Positions 17,493 to 24,922 of a DNA stretch of 64,000 bases are shown here, piece after piece; position 1 is the first letter of the stretch, and every line of letters starts with the position of its first letter. Location of the stretch: assembly GCF_040500475.1 (NCBI RefSeq), contig NZ_CP159358.1:1302001-1366000 (forward strand), written 5' to 3'. A model generated the notes under the pieces. That model worked only from the letters and a program-made list of their open reading frames with translations, was not told the DNA's origin and did no database searches. Position numbers and translations under genes: made by a program. The stretch comes from Bacillus sp. Bos-x628. Lineage in GTDB: Bacteria > Bacillota > Bacilli > Bacillales > Bacillaceae.

Positions 17493-18572
17493 ATGAAGCG
17501 AACGACAAATTTTAATGCTGGGCCGGCGGCATTGCCGCTTGAAGTGCTTCAAAAAGCACAAGAAGAACTTGTTGATTTTCAACAAACCGGAATGTCTGTG
17601 ATGGAGCTTTCTCATCGTAGCACTGAATATGAACAAGTTCACAATAAAGCGAAAGCGCTTTTGATAGAACTCATGGAGATTCCAGAAGATTATGAAGTTC
17701 TCTTTTTACAAGGCGGGGCAAGTCTTCAATTTGCGATGGTTCCAATGAACTTCTTACATGAAGGTGAGACAGCTCATTTCATTCAAACTGGTGCTTGGTC
17801 AGAAAAAGCACTTTCAGAAGCAAAAAGGTTTGGTCAGACTTCTGTATTTGCTTCAAGTGAAGATGACAATTATTCGTATATTCCAAAAGTGGATACATCA
17901 GCTGTTACAGATGGCGCATATTTGCATATCACATCGAATAATACGATTTTCGGCACTCAGTGGAAAACGTTCCCAACAACTTCTTTACCGCTCATTGCTG
18001 ATATGTCCAGCGATATTCTAAGTAAAAGAATAAACGTTTCTTCATTTGATTTCATTTATGCTGGGGCTCAAAAAAATCTAGGCCCGTCTGGCATTACGAT
18101 TGTCATCGTACGCAAAAGTTTATTAGAAAAAGAAAAAAGCAGCACACCAAAAATATTAACATATTCAACACATGTGAAAGCCAATTCTCTTTATCACACA
18201 CCACCAACTTTTGCGATTTATATGCTGTCCCTCGTCCTAGAACATGTAAAAGAGACTGGCGGCGTTGAAGCAGCCGAGAAACGCAATGAACAAAAGGCGA
18301 CTATTCTATATGATACGATTGATCAAAGTGGCGGTTTTTACAAAGGACATGCTCGTGTAGACAGCCGTTCTCACATGAATGTCACTTTTACCCTCCGAGA
18401 TGATGCACTGACAAAACCATTTGTAGAGAAAGCAAAACAAGAAAAGATGGTTGGACTTGCCGGACATCGATCAGTCGGCGGATGTAGAGCTTCTATTTAC
18501 AATGCGGTTTCCATTGAAGACTGCCAAAAGCTTGCGGACTTTATGAAAAAGTTTCAGCAAGAAAATGAGTAA
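17493..18572 (+). CDS. serC: Phosphoserine aminotransferase
   Basis: The 359-aa class V PLP enzyme converts 3-phosphohydroxypyruvate and glutamate to phosphoserine in serine synthesis. NFNAGPAALP at the start, the PLP-lysine motif AGAQKNLGPSG (about residue 197) and GHRSVGGCRASIYNA near the C terminus are intact. ATG at 17493 is used with GGGAGAG upstream; an adjacent GTG one codon earlier has poorer spacing. It is monocistronic between hit and trpP, as in B. subtilis. Confidence 0.95.
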   Translation: MKRTTNFNAGPAALPLEVLQKAQEELVDFQQTGMSVMELSHRSTEYEQVHNKAKALLIELMEIPEDYEVLFLQGGASLQFAMVPMNFLHEGETAHFIQTGAWSEKALSEAKRFGQTSVFASSEDDNYSYIPKVDTSAVTDGAYLHITSNNTIFGTQWKTFPTTSLPLIADMSSDILSKRINVSSFDFIYAGAQKNLGPSGITIVIVRKSLLEKEKSSTPKILTYSTHVKANSLYHTPPTFAIYMLSLVLEHVKETGGVEAAEKRNEQKATILYDTIDQSGGFYKGHARVDSRSHMNVTFTLRDDALTKPFVEKAKQEKMVGLAGHRSVGGCRASIYNAVSIEDCQKLADFMKKFQQENE

Positions 18573-18660
18573 AAAGGCTTTTCTAACCCGAAATAAATTT
18601 GTTATAATAACGAGAATATGAAGCGTTGACTCTTGCAATAAATGATCAGCCATATTATTG

Positions 18661-18696
18661 GAGAGTCCTATAAGAGCTTAGCAGAGGAGAGCATAG
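18661..18696 (+). promoter_or_regulatory. Probable TRAP (MtrB) binding site over the trpP ribosome site
   Basis: Five triplets GAG, TAG, GAG, GAG, TAG run from 18674 to 18696, each separated by exactly two bases, and another GAG lies at 18661-18663. The repeats cover the Shine-Dalgarno and end 2 bp before the trpP ATG. In B. subtilis, TRAP bound to tryptophan blocks trpP translation at such a site. Confidence 0.75.
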
Positions 18697-18698
18697 AA

Positions 18699-19223
18699 AT
18701 GAAAATGAAAACAAAAGAATTAGTCATTATGTCATTGCTTGCAGCAATGGGAGCTGTTTTGCATACGATTTTCCCGCCAATTTTCTTTGGAATGAAACCT
18801 GATATGATGCTGGTCATGATGTTTTTAAGCATCATCCTTTTTCCAAAGGTACAGCATGTTGTCGTCATTGCCCTTGTGACTGGGGTCATTTCCGCTTTGA
18901 CAACGAGTTTCCCAGGCGGACAAATTCCAAATATGATTGATAAACCAGTCACTTCCATTATTTTCTTAATGCTTTTCTTATCTTGCCAAAAGATGAAAAA
19001 TAAAGTGGTTCTTACCGCTGTTTTAACAGCTATTGGAACCATGATTTCCGGCGTCATTTTCCTTTCTGCCGCTTTACTCATCACTGGACTGCCAGCAGCA
19101 TTACCGGCACTCTTGGCAGGCGTTGTCCTTCCAGCAGCCGTCATTAATACCATTGCAATGGCGTTTGTCTTCCCGATTGCTCAGTCCATTTTAAAGCGTG
19201 CAAGAATGATTGAAGTCGCTTAA
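18699..19223 (+). CDS. trpP: Tryptophan transporter TrpP
   Basis: The 174-aa protein has five or so membrane segments and the family look of TrpP/ECF-type S components: FPPIFFGMKPDMMLVMMFLS near the N terminus and TSFPGGQIPNMIDKP in a central loop. ATG at 18699 is preferred over an upstream open extension, as GAGGAGAG is 8 bp before it. TrpP imports tryptophan and in B. subtilis is translationally repressed by TRAP; GAG/TAG repeats over the ribosome site support the same control here. A strong terminator follows. Confidence 0.92.
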   Translation: MKMKTKELVIMSLLAAMGAVLHTIFPPIFFGMKPDMMLVMMFLSIILFPKVQHVVVIALVTGVISALTTSFPGGQIPNMIDKPVTSIIFLMLFLSCQKMKNKVVLTAVLTAIGTMISGVIFLSAALLITGLPAALPALLAGVVLPAAVINTIAMAFVFPIAQSILKRARMIEVA

Positions 19224-19230
19224 CAAAAAC

Positions 19231-19262
19231 CGAACCTCTTCATGATATTGAAGAGGTTTTTT
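19231..19262 (+). terminator. Terminator of trpP
   Basis: AACCTCTTC and GAAGAGGTT form a 9-bp stem with a 7-nt loop, followed by a T run. Confidence 0.9.
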
Positions 19263-19268
19263 CATGTT

Positions 19269-19460
19269 TTATAAAAGAAAAAGGGTAAACAGCAAGATGG
19301 AGAGTGAAATCCCTGCACCCGCCGCACAAACAAGCGCTTTTTGCTTTAATACATGTTTGGGCGGATAAGACCCTGCATACCCAAGTTGTCTTAAATAATG
19401 AATAGAACCACCTGTGAAAATAACACCGATACACGTAAAAACAAACAGAAAGACAGACAA
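19269..19460 (-). CDS. Small two-helix membrane protein, unknown
   Basis: A 63-aa product is read from TTG at 19460, close behind a very strong GGGAGGGGAG. Two hydrophobic segments (about residues 2-16 and 44-62) flank a short basic loop with HYLRQLGYAG. I do not recognise the family. It lies between trpP and yhaH on the opposite strand and is convergent with trpP, whose terminator overlaps its 3' end. A longer frame to 19505 exists, but it would put the ribosome site inside the gene. Confidence 0.55.
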   Translation of the reverse strand: MSVFLFVFTCIGVIFTGGSIHYLRQLGYAGSYPPKHVLKQKALVCAAGAGISLSILLFTLFLL

Positions 19461-19584
19461 CCTTCTCCCCTCCCTTTTCTTCAAAAGTATGCTAAAATAA
19501 AGCAAGCTATGTATGGAAGTTTGAACCTGGTCTTGAGATCAGAATGAACTGAGTATGTGTAAAATTTGACGAGAGGTGATATCA

Positions 19585-19941
19585 ATGGCTAGTGGACGTT
19601 CTTTACTAACAGGATTATTTGTAGGCGGTCTCCTCGGAGGTGTTGCAGTGCTCCTGACGACTCCCTCTTCCGGCAGAGATGTGCGCGGAAAAGTGAAAGA
19701 CGGTTATGGCAAATTGGAAGATACGTTGACAAAATTAAAAAGAGATGGACAGTCTTTAAAAGAGCAAATTGTTGAAACCGCAAAAGAAAGCGCAGGAGTC
19801 ATCAAAGAAGTTGCATCTGAATTGCAAACATCCATTCAACGTTGGCGTGAAGAAATCAAACCTCATCAGCAAGACCTGCAAAAGGAAATTCAGGAAATTG
19901 AGGAGAAGCTCAAACAACTGGAGAAAACCTTACAAAATTAA
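19585..19941 (+). CDS. yhaH: YtxH-like small protein YhaH
   Basis: The 118-aa protein has a Gly-rich N-terminal membrane helix (GLFVGGLLGGVAVLLTTPSS, about residues 8-27) followed by a long charged amphipathic coil to the end, which is the YtxH-domain plan. ATG at 19585 follows AGAGGTG. B. subtilis YhaH is a stress-linked protein of the same length. Monocistronic with its own terminator; precise role unknown. Confidence 0.82.
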   Translation: MASGRSLLTGLFVGGLLGGVAVLLTTPSSGRDVRGKVKDGYGKLEDTLTKLKRDGQSLKEQIVETAKESAGVIKEVASELQTSIQRWREEIKPHQQDLQKEIQEIEEKLKQLEKTLQN

Positions 19942-19969
19942 TATATTCACAAAAAAATATTCGTTTACA

Positions 19970-20003
19970 AAAGTGTGCGGGGTGCGTATCCCGCACTTTT
20001 TTT
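19970..20003 (+). terminator. Terminator of yhaH
   Basis: AAAGTGTGCGGG pairs with CCCGCACTTT and is followed by a T7 run. Confidence 0.9.
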
Positions 20004-20128
20004 GTTGAAAAAAAGTTATTTCGCCAATGTTATTCATGACTTTTTAAAATTCTTGAATTTTCAGCTTTATTAATCTTTATTTTATTGGCATAATAGAATT
20101 ACAAGAAAAAGAGAAGTAGGTGAAATGG

Positions 20129-20749
20129 ATGAATCATTCGGAACAGCCTTTCGATGTAAAAGAAGCACTTTTATTCAGTCAAAGAATGGCTCAATTGAGC
20201 AAAGCTCTTTGGAAATCCATTGAAAAAGACTGGCAGCAATGGATCAAACCGTATAATCTGAATATCAATGAACATCATATTTTGTGGATTGCGTACCAGT
20301 TAAGAGGAGCTTCAATATCAGAAATTGCGAAATTTGGCGTCATGCATGTATCAACTGCTTTTAACTTCTCCAAAAAACTGGAGGAAAGAGGATTTTTAAA
20401 ATTTTCAAAAAAGTTAAACGATAAGCGCAATACGTATATTGAGCTAACGCCAAAAGGCGAAGAGACATTCCATAAACTACTCGAAGATTACGACCCTGCC
20501 CGAACTGGTATTGTCAAAGGCGCACAGCCGCTTCATGACATTTACGGAAAGTTCCCTGAAATTTTAGAAATGATGTGTATTATCCGAAACATCTATGGTG
20601 AGGACTTCATGGAGATTTTTGAGAAATCGTTTTCAAACATTGAGAAGGACTTTTTGAATGAACATGGAAAAGTCACGAAAAGGGCTGAGGAACTTGAAGG
20701 CTCGACTGAGATAGCAGAAAAGACGGCTAAATCAAATCAAACTGTTTAA
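20129..20749 (+). CDS. scoC: MarR-family transition-state regulator ScoC (Hpr)
   Basis: The 206-aa regulator contains a MarR winged helix at about residues 30-125, with [20 protein letters not shown] and [20 protein letters not shown], followed by the ScoC-specific helical tail. ScoC represses extracellular protease, peptide-transport and sporulation genes in B. subtilis. ATG at 20129 is preferred to the upstream GTG because it matches the MN start of B. subtilis Hpr and follows AAGTAGGTG. The last 23 bp overlap the convergent yhaI gene. Confidence 0.93.
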   Translation: MNHSEQPFDVKEALLFSQRMAQLSKALWKSIEKDWQQWIKPYNLNINEHHILWIAYQLRGASISEIAKFGVMHVSTAFNFSKKLEERGFLKFSKKLNDKRNTYIELTPKGEETFHKLLEDYDPARTGIVKGAQPLHDIYGKFPEILEMMCIIRNIYGEDFMEIFEKSFSNIEKDFLNEHGKVTKRAEELEGSTEIAEKTAKSNQTV

Positions 20750-21071
20750 TGATCTTTATAAATTCATTCATTAATGGCTGAAACAGCCCCTGATCATGTA
20801 GAGCAAAAATCGTCTCATGAACATCCAGCTTCTCAATTAACTGTCCCGCAAAAAGCGCAAGGAGATCGTCGAACATGACAAATCCTTGTGCTTTTTGCTT
20901 GTCCATATCGTCTGAAAGCTTTGCACAAAATCGTTCAATGTCCTTTGCTTCTTCCTTAGACACACGCTGCCGAATCAACAGCGCATAATATGGATAGCGG
21001 CTCATATCCGAGGCCATCAGTAAAAGTTCCATATGATATTCGAGCAGACTTATTCGTTCCTCAATCCTCAT
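20727..21071 (-). CDS. yhaI: DUF1878 family protein YhaI
   Basis: The 114-aa helical protein matches B. subtilis YhaI in length and in motifs such as [20 protein letters not shown] and [20 protein letters not shown]. It is convergent with scoC and overlaps it by 23 bp, an arrangement that can produce antisense RNA at both 3' ends. Function is unknown. Confidence 0.85.
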   Translation of the reverse strand: MRIEERISLLEYHMELLLMASDMSRYPYYALLIRQRVSKEEAKDIERFCAKLSDDMDKQKAQGFVMFDDLLALFAGQLIEKLDVHETIFALHDQGLFQPLMNEFIKIIKQFDLI

Positions 21072-21305
21072 GTACGTTCCCTCTTTCTCTTAGTCTTTCT
21101 ATTTTAGCCGAAAATACTCATTGACGAAAGAGACGAACCTCCCCCTTCTGTCATTTTTTCTTGAAAAACTCAAAGTTTCCTCTGTTTGACCTTCATGAAT
21201 GGAACATTTTATTTTTTTTCATAAAAACCATTGATTTTTATCCTCAGGAAGAGTAAATTATCTTGAGGTATTCAATTAGATTTTTGAGATTGGAAGGATG
21301 AATAA

Positions 21306-21833
21306 ATGAATTGTTGGAAAACCATTAATCTTGAAAAGGATTATGGTTATACGAGAATGATGATTTCAGCAATAAGTCTTGCTATCTTCTTTTTCATTTT
21401 GGCTTTTTTATGTTTTCAACTGACTCATCCTGAAACGAGACTAAGCAGTCATAACGCGCCGCTTTTTGCTGTGCTTTTACTCGCGACATTGCTTGTCCAT
21501 CGTGTGATTCACTTGATTCCAGTGATGAAAAATAAGAAAAAAATGACGTTATTTAAACGAAATTGCTGGCAGCGTGTGCCAAAGAGGGTAATGCTCTTTT
21601 CATTGGTCAGCCCGTTTTGTGTCATCTCACCTGTTTACTTTGTTTTAGGCATGGCGTTTCCAATATATGCTCACTATTTCATCATCATCGCAAGTATTCA
21701 TGCAGGCTATTGCATGCCTGACTTTTTATTTACTTGGAAACTGCTAAAAGCACCAAAATCATGTATCATCGATCAAGCTCAAGATGAGTTTGATATTTTA
21801 GTTGAGCAAACTTCCTCATCAAGAGGTTTTTAA
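21306..21833 (+). CDS. yhaJ: DUF3267-like membrane protein YhaJ
   Basis: The 175-aa protein has about four membrane segments (residues 18-38, 50-68, 97-118 and 122-140) and an HRVIHLIP segment in the second, the position where DUF3267 proteins carry their HxxxH motif. That family has been compared with membrane zinc metalloproteases, but no activity is shown. Position between yhaI and the small sporulation genes matches B. subtilis. Confidence 0.75.
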   Translation: MNCWKTINLEKDYGYTRMMISAISLAIFFFILAFLCFQLTHPETRLSSHNAPLFAVLLLATLLVHRVIHLIPVMKNKKKMTLFKRNCWQRVPKRVMLFSLVSPFCVISPVYFVLGMAFPIYAHYFIIIASIHAGYCMPDFLFTWKLLKAPKSCIIDQAQDEFDILVEQTSSSRGF

Positions 21834-21906
21834 AGTCAACTTCTATCTTTTTCATAAAAAATTTGGTAATGTAGTATGGGAATAGCATAGAGAGGGGGGC
21901 TCTCCG

Positions 21907-22092
21907 ATCGTTTTATTTTACTTCATCGTCTTTGCTGCGTTTATTGTATATTCAATAAACAGGCTTACTAATACATTATGCCTTGTCAGAGAGATTCCTG
22001 AAGAACGGCAAGATAAGGTGTTTCGCTTTATCAATGTATCAATACTCATCTTACTCATCTCATCATTTGTTGAAATTACGATTACTGCTTAA
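21907..22092 (+). CDS. Small two-helix membrane protein with non-canonical start
   Basis: A 61-aa frame ends at TAA 22090-22092. It has two hydrophobic helices (VLFYFIVFAAFIVYSI and FINVSILILLISSFVEITI) joined by a short charged loop with REIPEERQDKV. No ATG, GTG or TTG is in frame after the upstream TAG. The strong GAGAGGGGGG lies 7 bp before an ATC codon at 21907, which would make ATC the start, unless a base is wrong or the gene has lost its start by mutation. It may correspond to B. subtilis yhaK by position, which I cannot verify. Confidence 0.5.
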   Translation: MVLFYFIVFAAFIVYSINRLTNTLCLVREIPEERQDKVFRFINVSILILLISSFVEITITA

Positions 22093-22146
22093 GATCAAAG
22101 CAAAAGCTGCCAATTTGAGGGGCAGCTTTTTGTGATTTTTTATCTA

Positions 22147-22236
22147 TTAGTAAATCCAAGATGCACCGATGATGATCAATAAAATGAATAACACGACGAC
22201 TAGTGCAAAACCGCCCGCAAAGACTTCTCCTCCCAT
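22147..22236 (-). CDS. YjcZ-family small sporulation protein, copy 1
   Basis: A 29-aa peptide, MGGEVFAGGFALVVVLFILL followed by a Gly-Ala-containing end, has the YjcZ/SscA plan: a Gly-rich N terminus and a single hydrophobic helix ending in aromatic residues. AGGAGG is 8 bp upstream of the ATG at 22236. It is followed by a paralogous gene upstream at 22382-22468. In B. subtilis the small spore coat assembly gene sscA (yhzE) lies at this place. Confidence 0.8.
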   Translation of the reverse strand: MGGEVFAGGFALVVVLFILLIIIGASWIY

Positions 22237-22326
22237 GTAAATACACCTCCTGCCAGTTCTTCTTCCGTTCTAAGCTCAGTGTATGCAAAAACATTTAAAA
22301 CGTTTAGGCACCTGTCATCGTTTGAA

Positions 22327-22363
22327 AAAAGAACCGCCCCACACTCAGGCAGAACGGCTCTCT
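22327..22363 (-). terminator. Terminator between the two YjcZ-like genes
   Basis: On the minus strand, AGAGCCG pairs with CGGTTCT and TTTTTT follows. It separates the two small genes into different transcripts. Confidence 0.65.
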
Positions 22364-22381
22364 TCTGTACCAGCGATTGAA

Positions 22382-22468
22382 TTAGTAAAGATATGCTGCA
22401 CCAACGATGATCAGCAAAATGAATAGCACGACCAATAAAGCGAAACCATTAGAATATCCTGCTCCCAT
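22382..22468 (-). CDS. YjcZ-family small sporulation protein, copy 2
   Basis: A 28-aa peptide beginning MGAGYSNGFALLVVLFILLI is a clear paralogue of the peptide at 22147-22236. AAAGGAGG lies 8 bp upstream. The two genes are too short for usual gene callers but have excellent ribosome sites and conserved hydrophobic cores. A role in spore coat assembly is inferred from the SscA/YhzE family. Confidence 0.8.
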   Translation of the reverse strand: MGAGYSNGFALLVVLFILLIIVGAAYLY

Positions 22469-22556
22469 ATAATTCAGCCTCCTTTTTGTGATCACTATAT
22501 GTGTATGTCGCACTTAAAAATTTGACTAGACGAATGCCCTCTCATTTGCATTTCTT

Positions 22557-22584
22557 TTTACAGCGTGTCACAATATGTTATGAT
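22557..22584 (+). promoter_or_regulatory. SigA-type promoter of prsA
   Basis: TTTACA (22557-22562), a 16-bp spacer and an extended TGTTATGAT -10 (core TATGAT 22579-22584) lie 46 bp before the prsA start. Confidence 0.65.
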
Positions 22585-22629
22585 ACAGTCAATGATAAAT
22601 AAATTGGAAAGATTAGGAGTGTTTTTTGA

Positions 22630-23508
22630 ATGAAAAAAATGGCTTTAGCAGCTGTAACAGCAGTAAGTGTTTTAACTCTTGGCGCATGCAGTAGCGGTGA
22701 TAAAGAAGTCATCGCAACGACGAAATCAGGAGACGTCACAAAAGAAGAACTATATACAACTCTTAAGAAACAAGCTGGTGGAGATGCTTTAAATCTACTT
22801 GTTCAACAAAAGGTTCTTGCTGACAAATACAAAGTATCAGATGATGAAATTGATAAGAAATTGAAAGAATATAAAAAAACACTTGGAGAAGATCGTTTAA
22901 AACAACTTCAAGATCAATATGGTAAAGACTACATCAAAGATCAGGTGAAATATGAGTTACTAACTCAAAAGGCTGCCAAAGCGAATATTAAAATTACTGA
23001 TAAAGAAGTCAAAGCTTATTACGATGACCTAAAAGGAAAAATTCGTGCTAGCCATATTTTAGTCGCTGATAAGAAAACAGCTGATGAAGTGGAAAAGAAA
23101 TTAGCTAAAGGTGAAAAATGGGACGACCTGGTGTCTGAATACTCAACAGACACTGCTTCAGCAGAAAAGGGCGGCGATGTAGGCTGGTTTGCAAAAGATG
23201 GTCAAATGGATAAGAATTTCAGCAAAGCAGCATTCAAACTAAAAGTGAATGAAATCAGTAGCCCAGTGAAATCACAGTACGGCTACCATATCATTAAAAA
23301 AACAGAAGAACGCGGCAAATATGATGACATGAAAGCTGACTTGAAAAAAGAATTGCTTGAGCAAAAACAAACAGACACAAATGAAATCCAAACCGTCTTA
23401 AACAAATTGGTGAAAGAAGCCGATGTAAAAGTAAAAGACAAAGAACTTCAAAACTCGTTCAAAGAAAAATCTCAACAAACAAATACAACTACAAATCCAA
23501 ACCAATAA
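22630..23508 (+). CDS. prsA: Foldase lipoprotein PrsA (parvulin peptidyl-prolyl isomerase)
   Basis: The 292-aa lipoprotein has a signal peptide with lipobox LGAC (lipidated Cys at residue 20), an N-terminal chaperone domain, a parvulin PPIase domain at about residues 135-225 (KIRASHILVADKKTADEVEK, GGDVGWFAKDGQMD and YGYHIIKKTE), and a Lys/Gln-rich tail ending in NTTTNPNQ. PrsA folds exported proteins such as amylases and PBPs at the outer membrane face. In B. subtilis it is essential. The gene is adjacent to yhaL and followed by a strong terminator. Confidence 0.97.
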   Translation: MKKMALAAVTAVSVLTLGACSSGDKEVIATTKSGDVTKEELYTTLKKQAGGDALNLLVQQKVLADKYKVSDDEIDKKLKEYKKTLGEDRLKQLQDQYGKDYIKDQVKYELLTQKAAKANIKITDKEVKAYYDDLKGKIRASHILVADKKTADEVEKKLAKGEKWDDLVSEYSTDTASAEKGGDVGWFAKDGQMDKNFSKAAFKLKVNEISSPVKSQYGYHIIKKTEERGKYDDMKADLKKELLEQKQTDTNEIQTVLNKLVKEADVKVKDKELQNSFKEKSQQTNTTTNPNQ

Positions 23509-23511
23509 TCG

Positions 23512-23553
23512 TGAGAAACCCCTCTACTCATTACATAGTAGAGGGGTTTCTGT
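23512..23553 (+). terminator. Terminator of prsA
   Basis: GAAACCCCTCTACT and its exact complement form a 14-bp stem with an 8-nt loop. The 3' arm ends in GGTTTC, with only a modest T run after. Confidence 0.8.
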
Positions 23554-23565
23554 ATCAACAAATAA

Positions 23566-23796
23566 TTAAGCAATCGAATGATCTTCGTGATTCGCCGTTT
23601 CTTGTGATGTTTTTACTTTTTGATGCTGTCGTCTGCGCTCTCTTTCCTGTTCCATTCGCTCGATAAAGATTTCTCCTTCCTTCTCGATAAAGGATTGATC
23701 AATCTCCTGCTCCTCTTTTGCTGTCGTCATCAGTTTATACGCACTGTAAATAATGCCAATAATACATACATACACCCACCATGGAAAAAACAGCAT
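23566..23796 (-). CDS. yhaL: Sporulation protein YhaL
   Basis: The 76-aa protein has one N-terminal membrane helix (PWWVYVCIIGIIYSAYKLM, residues 5-23) and a charged Glu/Arg-rich coil (FIERMEQERERRRQHQK). B. subtilis YhaL is a mother-cell (SigE) sporulation protein of similar size at the same place between prsA and yhaM. Its detailed function is unknown. Confidence 0.85.
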   Translation of the reverse strand: MLFFPWWVYVCIIGIIYSAYKLMTTAKEEQEIDQSFIEKEGEIFIERMEQERERRRQHQKVKTSQETANHEDHSIA

Positions 23797-23915
23797 CTTT
23801 TTATGGCCTCCTTTATTCAGGACATCTCCCTCTTCCCTTGTGTTACATGCTTATGCGAAAAGAAGACAAGTTATGAAAAAAACGCCCGCTTAATCCGGAC
23901 GTTTTTTAAGTCATA

Positions 23916-24860
23916 TTAATCGTGAAATGTTGGTTTATAAAAAGATCGGTTCTCTAGAGCAAAAATACGCTCTGTATATTCTCCAGGTTTCACATGCTCA
24001 AGCGCCCGATCCATCATGTTCATTTTCGCATCAAGATTATCAATATAGTGAAGAATTTCCGCCTCCTTGACCATTGGCGGTTTTGGACTTCCCCATTCCC
24101 CTTTTCCATGATGACTCAGCACCAAATGCTGTAAAATCAAAATTTCTTCGGAGTCAATTCCAAGTTCTTCTGCGGCTTTAGCAATTTCCGTTACCATAAT
24201 GGAAATATGACCAATTAAATTTCCTTCGACCGTATATGTCGTTGAAATTGGACCCGAGAGCTCTTTCACTTTTCCTAAGTCATGTAAAATAATACCTGAA
24301 TATAATAGATCTCGATCTAGTGATGGGTATAGATCGACGATCGACTTAGCTAAATGCAGCATCGACACCACATGATAGGCGAGACCAGATACAAATTCGT
24401 GATGATTTTTCGTCGCTGCAGGATAATCGGCAAATTCCTGTCCATATTTCTTTAGCAAGTGTCTTGTGACACGTTGAATATTAGGATTCTTCATATCAAA
24501 GATATACTGCATAATCGTATCCATCATATCGTGTTTTGGAATAGGAGCTGTTTCTAGAAAATCATCAATCCGAATTTGTTCGTTTTCAGCAACTGGGCGA
24601 ATATTCCTAAGCTTTAGCTGATTTCTCCCGCGATAATGATGAATATCACCTACTACCTTGACAATGGTTTGTGGTGCATATGTGAGTTCATCATTTTGCT
24701 TTGCATCCCATAGTTTCGCCTCAATGTCTCCACTTTGATCTTGAAGAATTAAGGTTAAAAATGGTTTGCCGTTACTTGCAATACCTTTAGTAGATGATTT
24801 AATTAATAAATGCAGGTCAACTTGTTCGCCGACATCATAGGTCATAATCCCTTTAGCCAT
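23916..24860 (-). CDS. yhaM: 3'-5' exoribonuclease YhaM
   Basis: The 314-aa nuclease has an N-terminal OB-fold (about residues 10-95) and a C-terminal HD domain with [13 protein letters not shown], the HD pair in ILHDLGKV (about residue 195) and [14 protein letters not shown]. It degrades RNA and single-stranded DNA from the 3' end in a metal-dependent way. It is the last gene of yhaO-yhaN-yhaM, with 62 bp to yhaN, and shares the LexA-like box in front of yhaO if co-transcribed. Confidence 0.94.
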   Translation of the reverse strand: MAKGIMTYDVGEQVDLHLLIKSSTKGIASNGKPFLTLILQDQSGDIEAKLWDAKQNDELTYAPQTIVKVVGDIHHYRGRNQLKLRNIRPVAENEQIRIDDFLETAPIPKHDMMDTIMQYIFDMKNPNIQRVTRHLLKKYGQEFADYPAATKNHHEFVSGLAYHVVSMLHLAKSIVDLYPSLDRDLLYSGIILHDLGKVKELSGPISTTYTVEGNLIGHISIMVTEIAKAAEELGIDSEEILILQHLVLSHHGKGEWGSPKPPMVKEAEILHYIDNLDAKMNMMDRALEHVKPGEYTERIFALENRSFYKPTFHD

Positions 24861-24922
24861 TCAATAAAAGCTCCTTCCATGTTTCTGCTCATTTAAGTAT
24901 AACATAAGTCATTATTTGTCAA

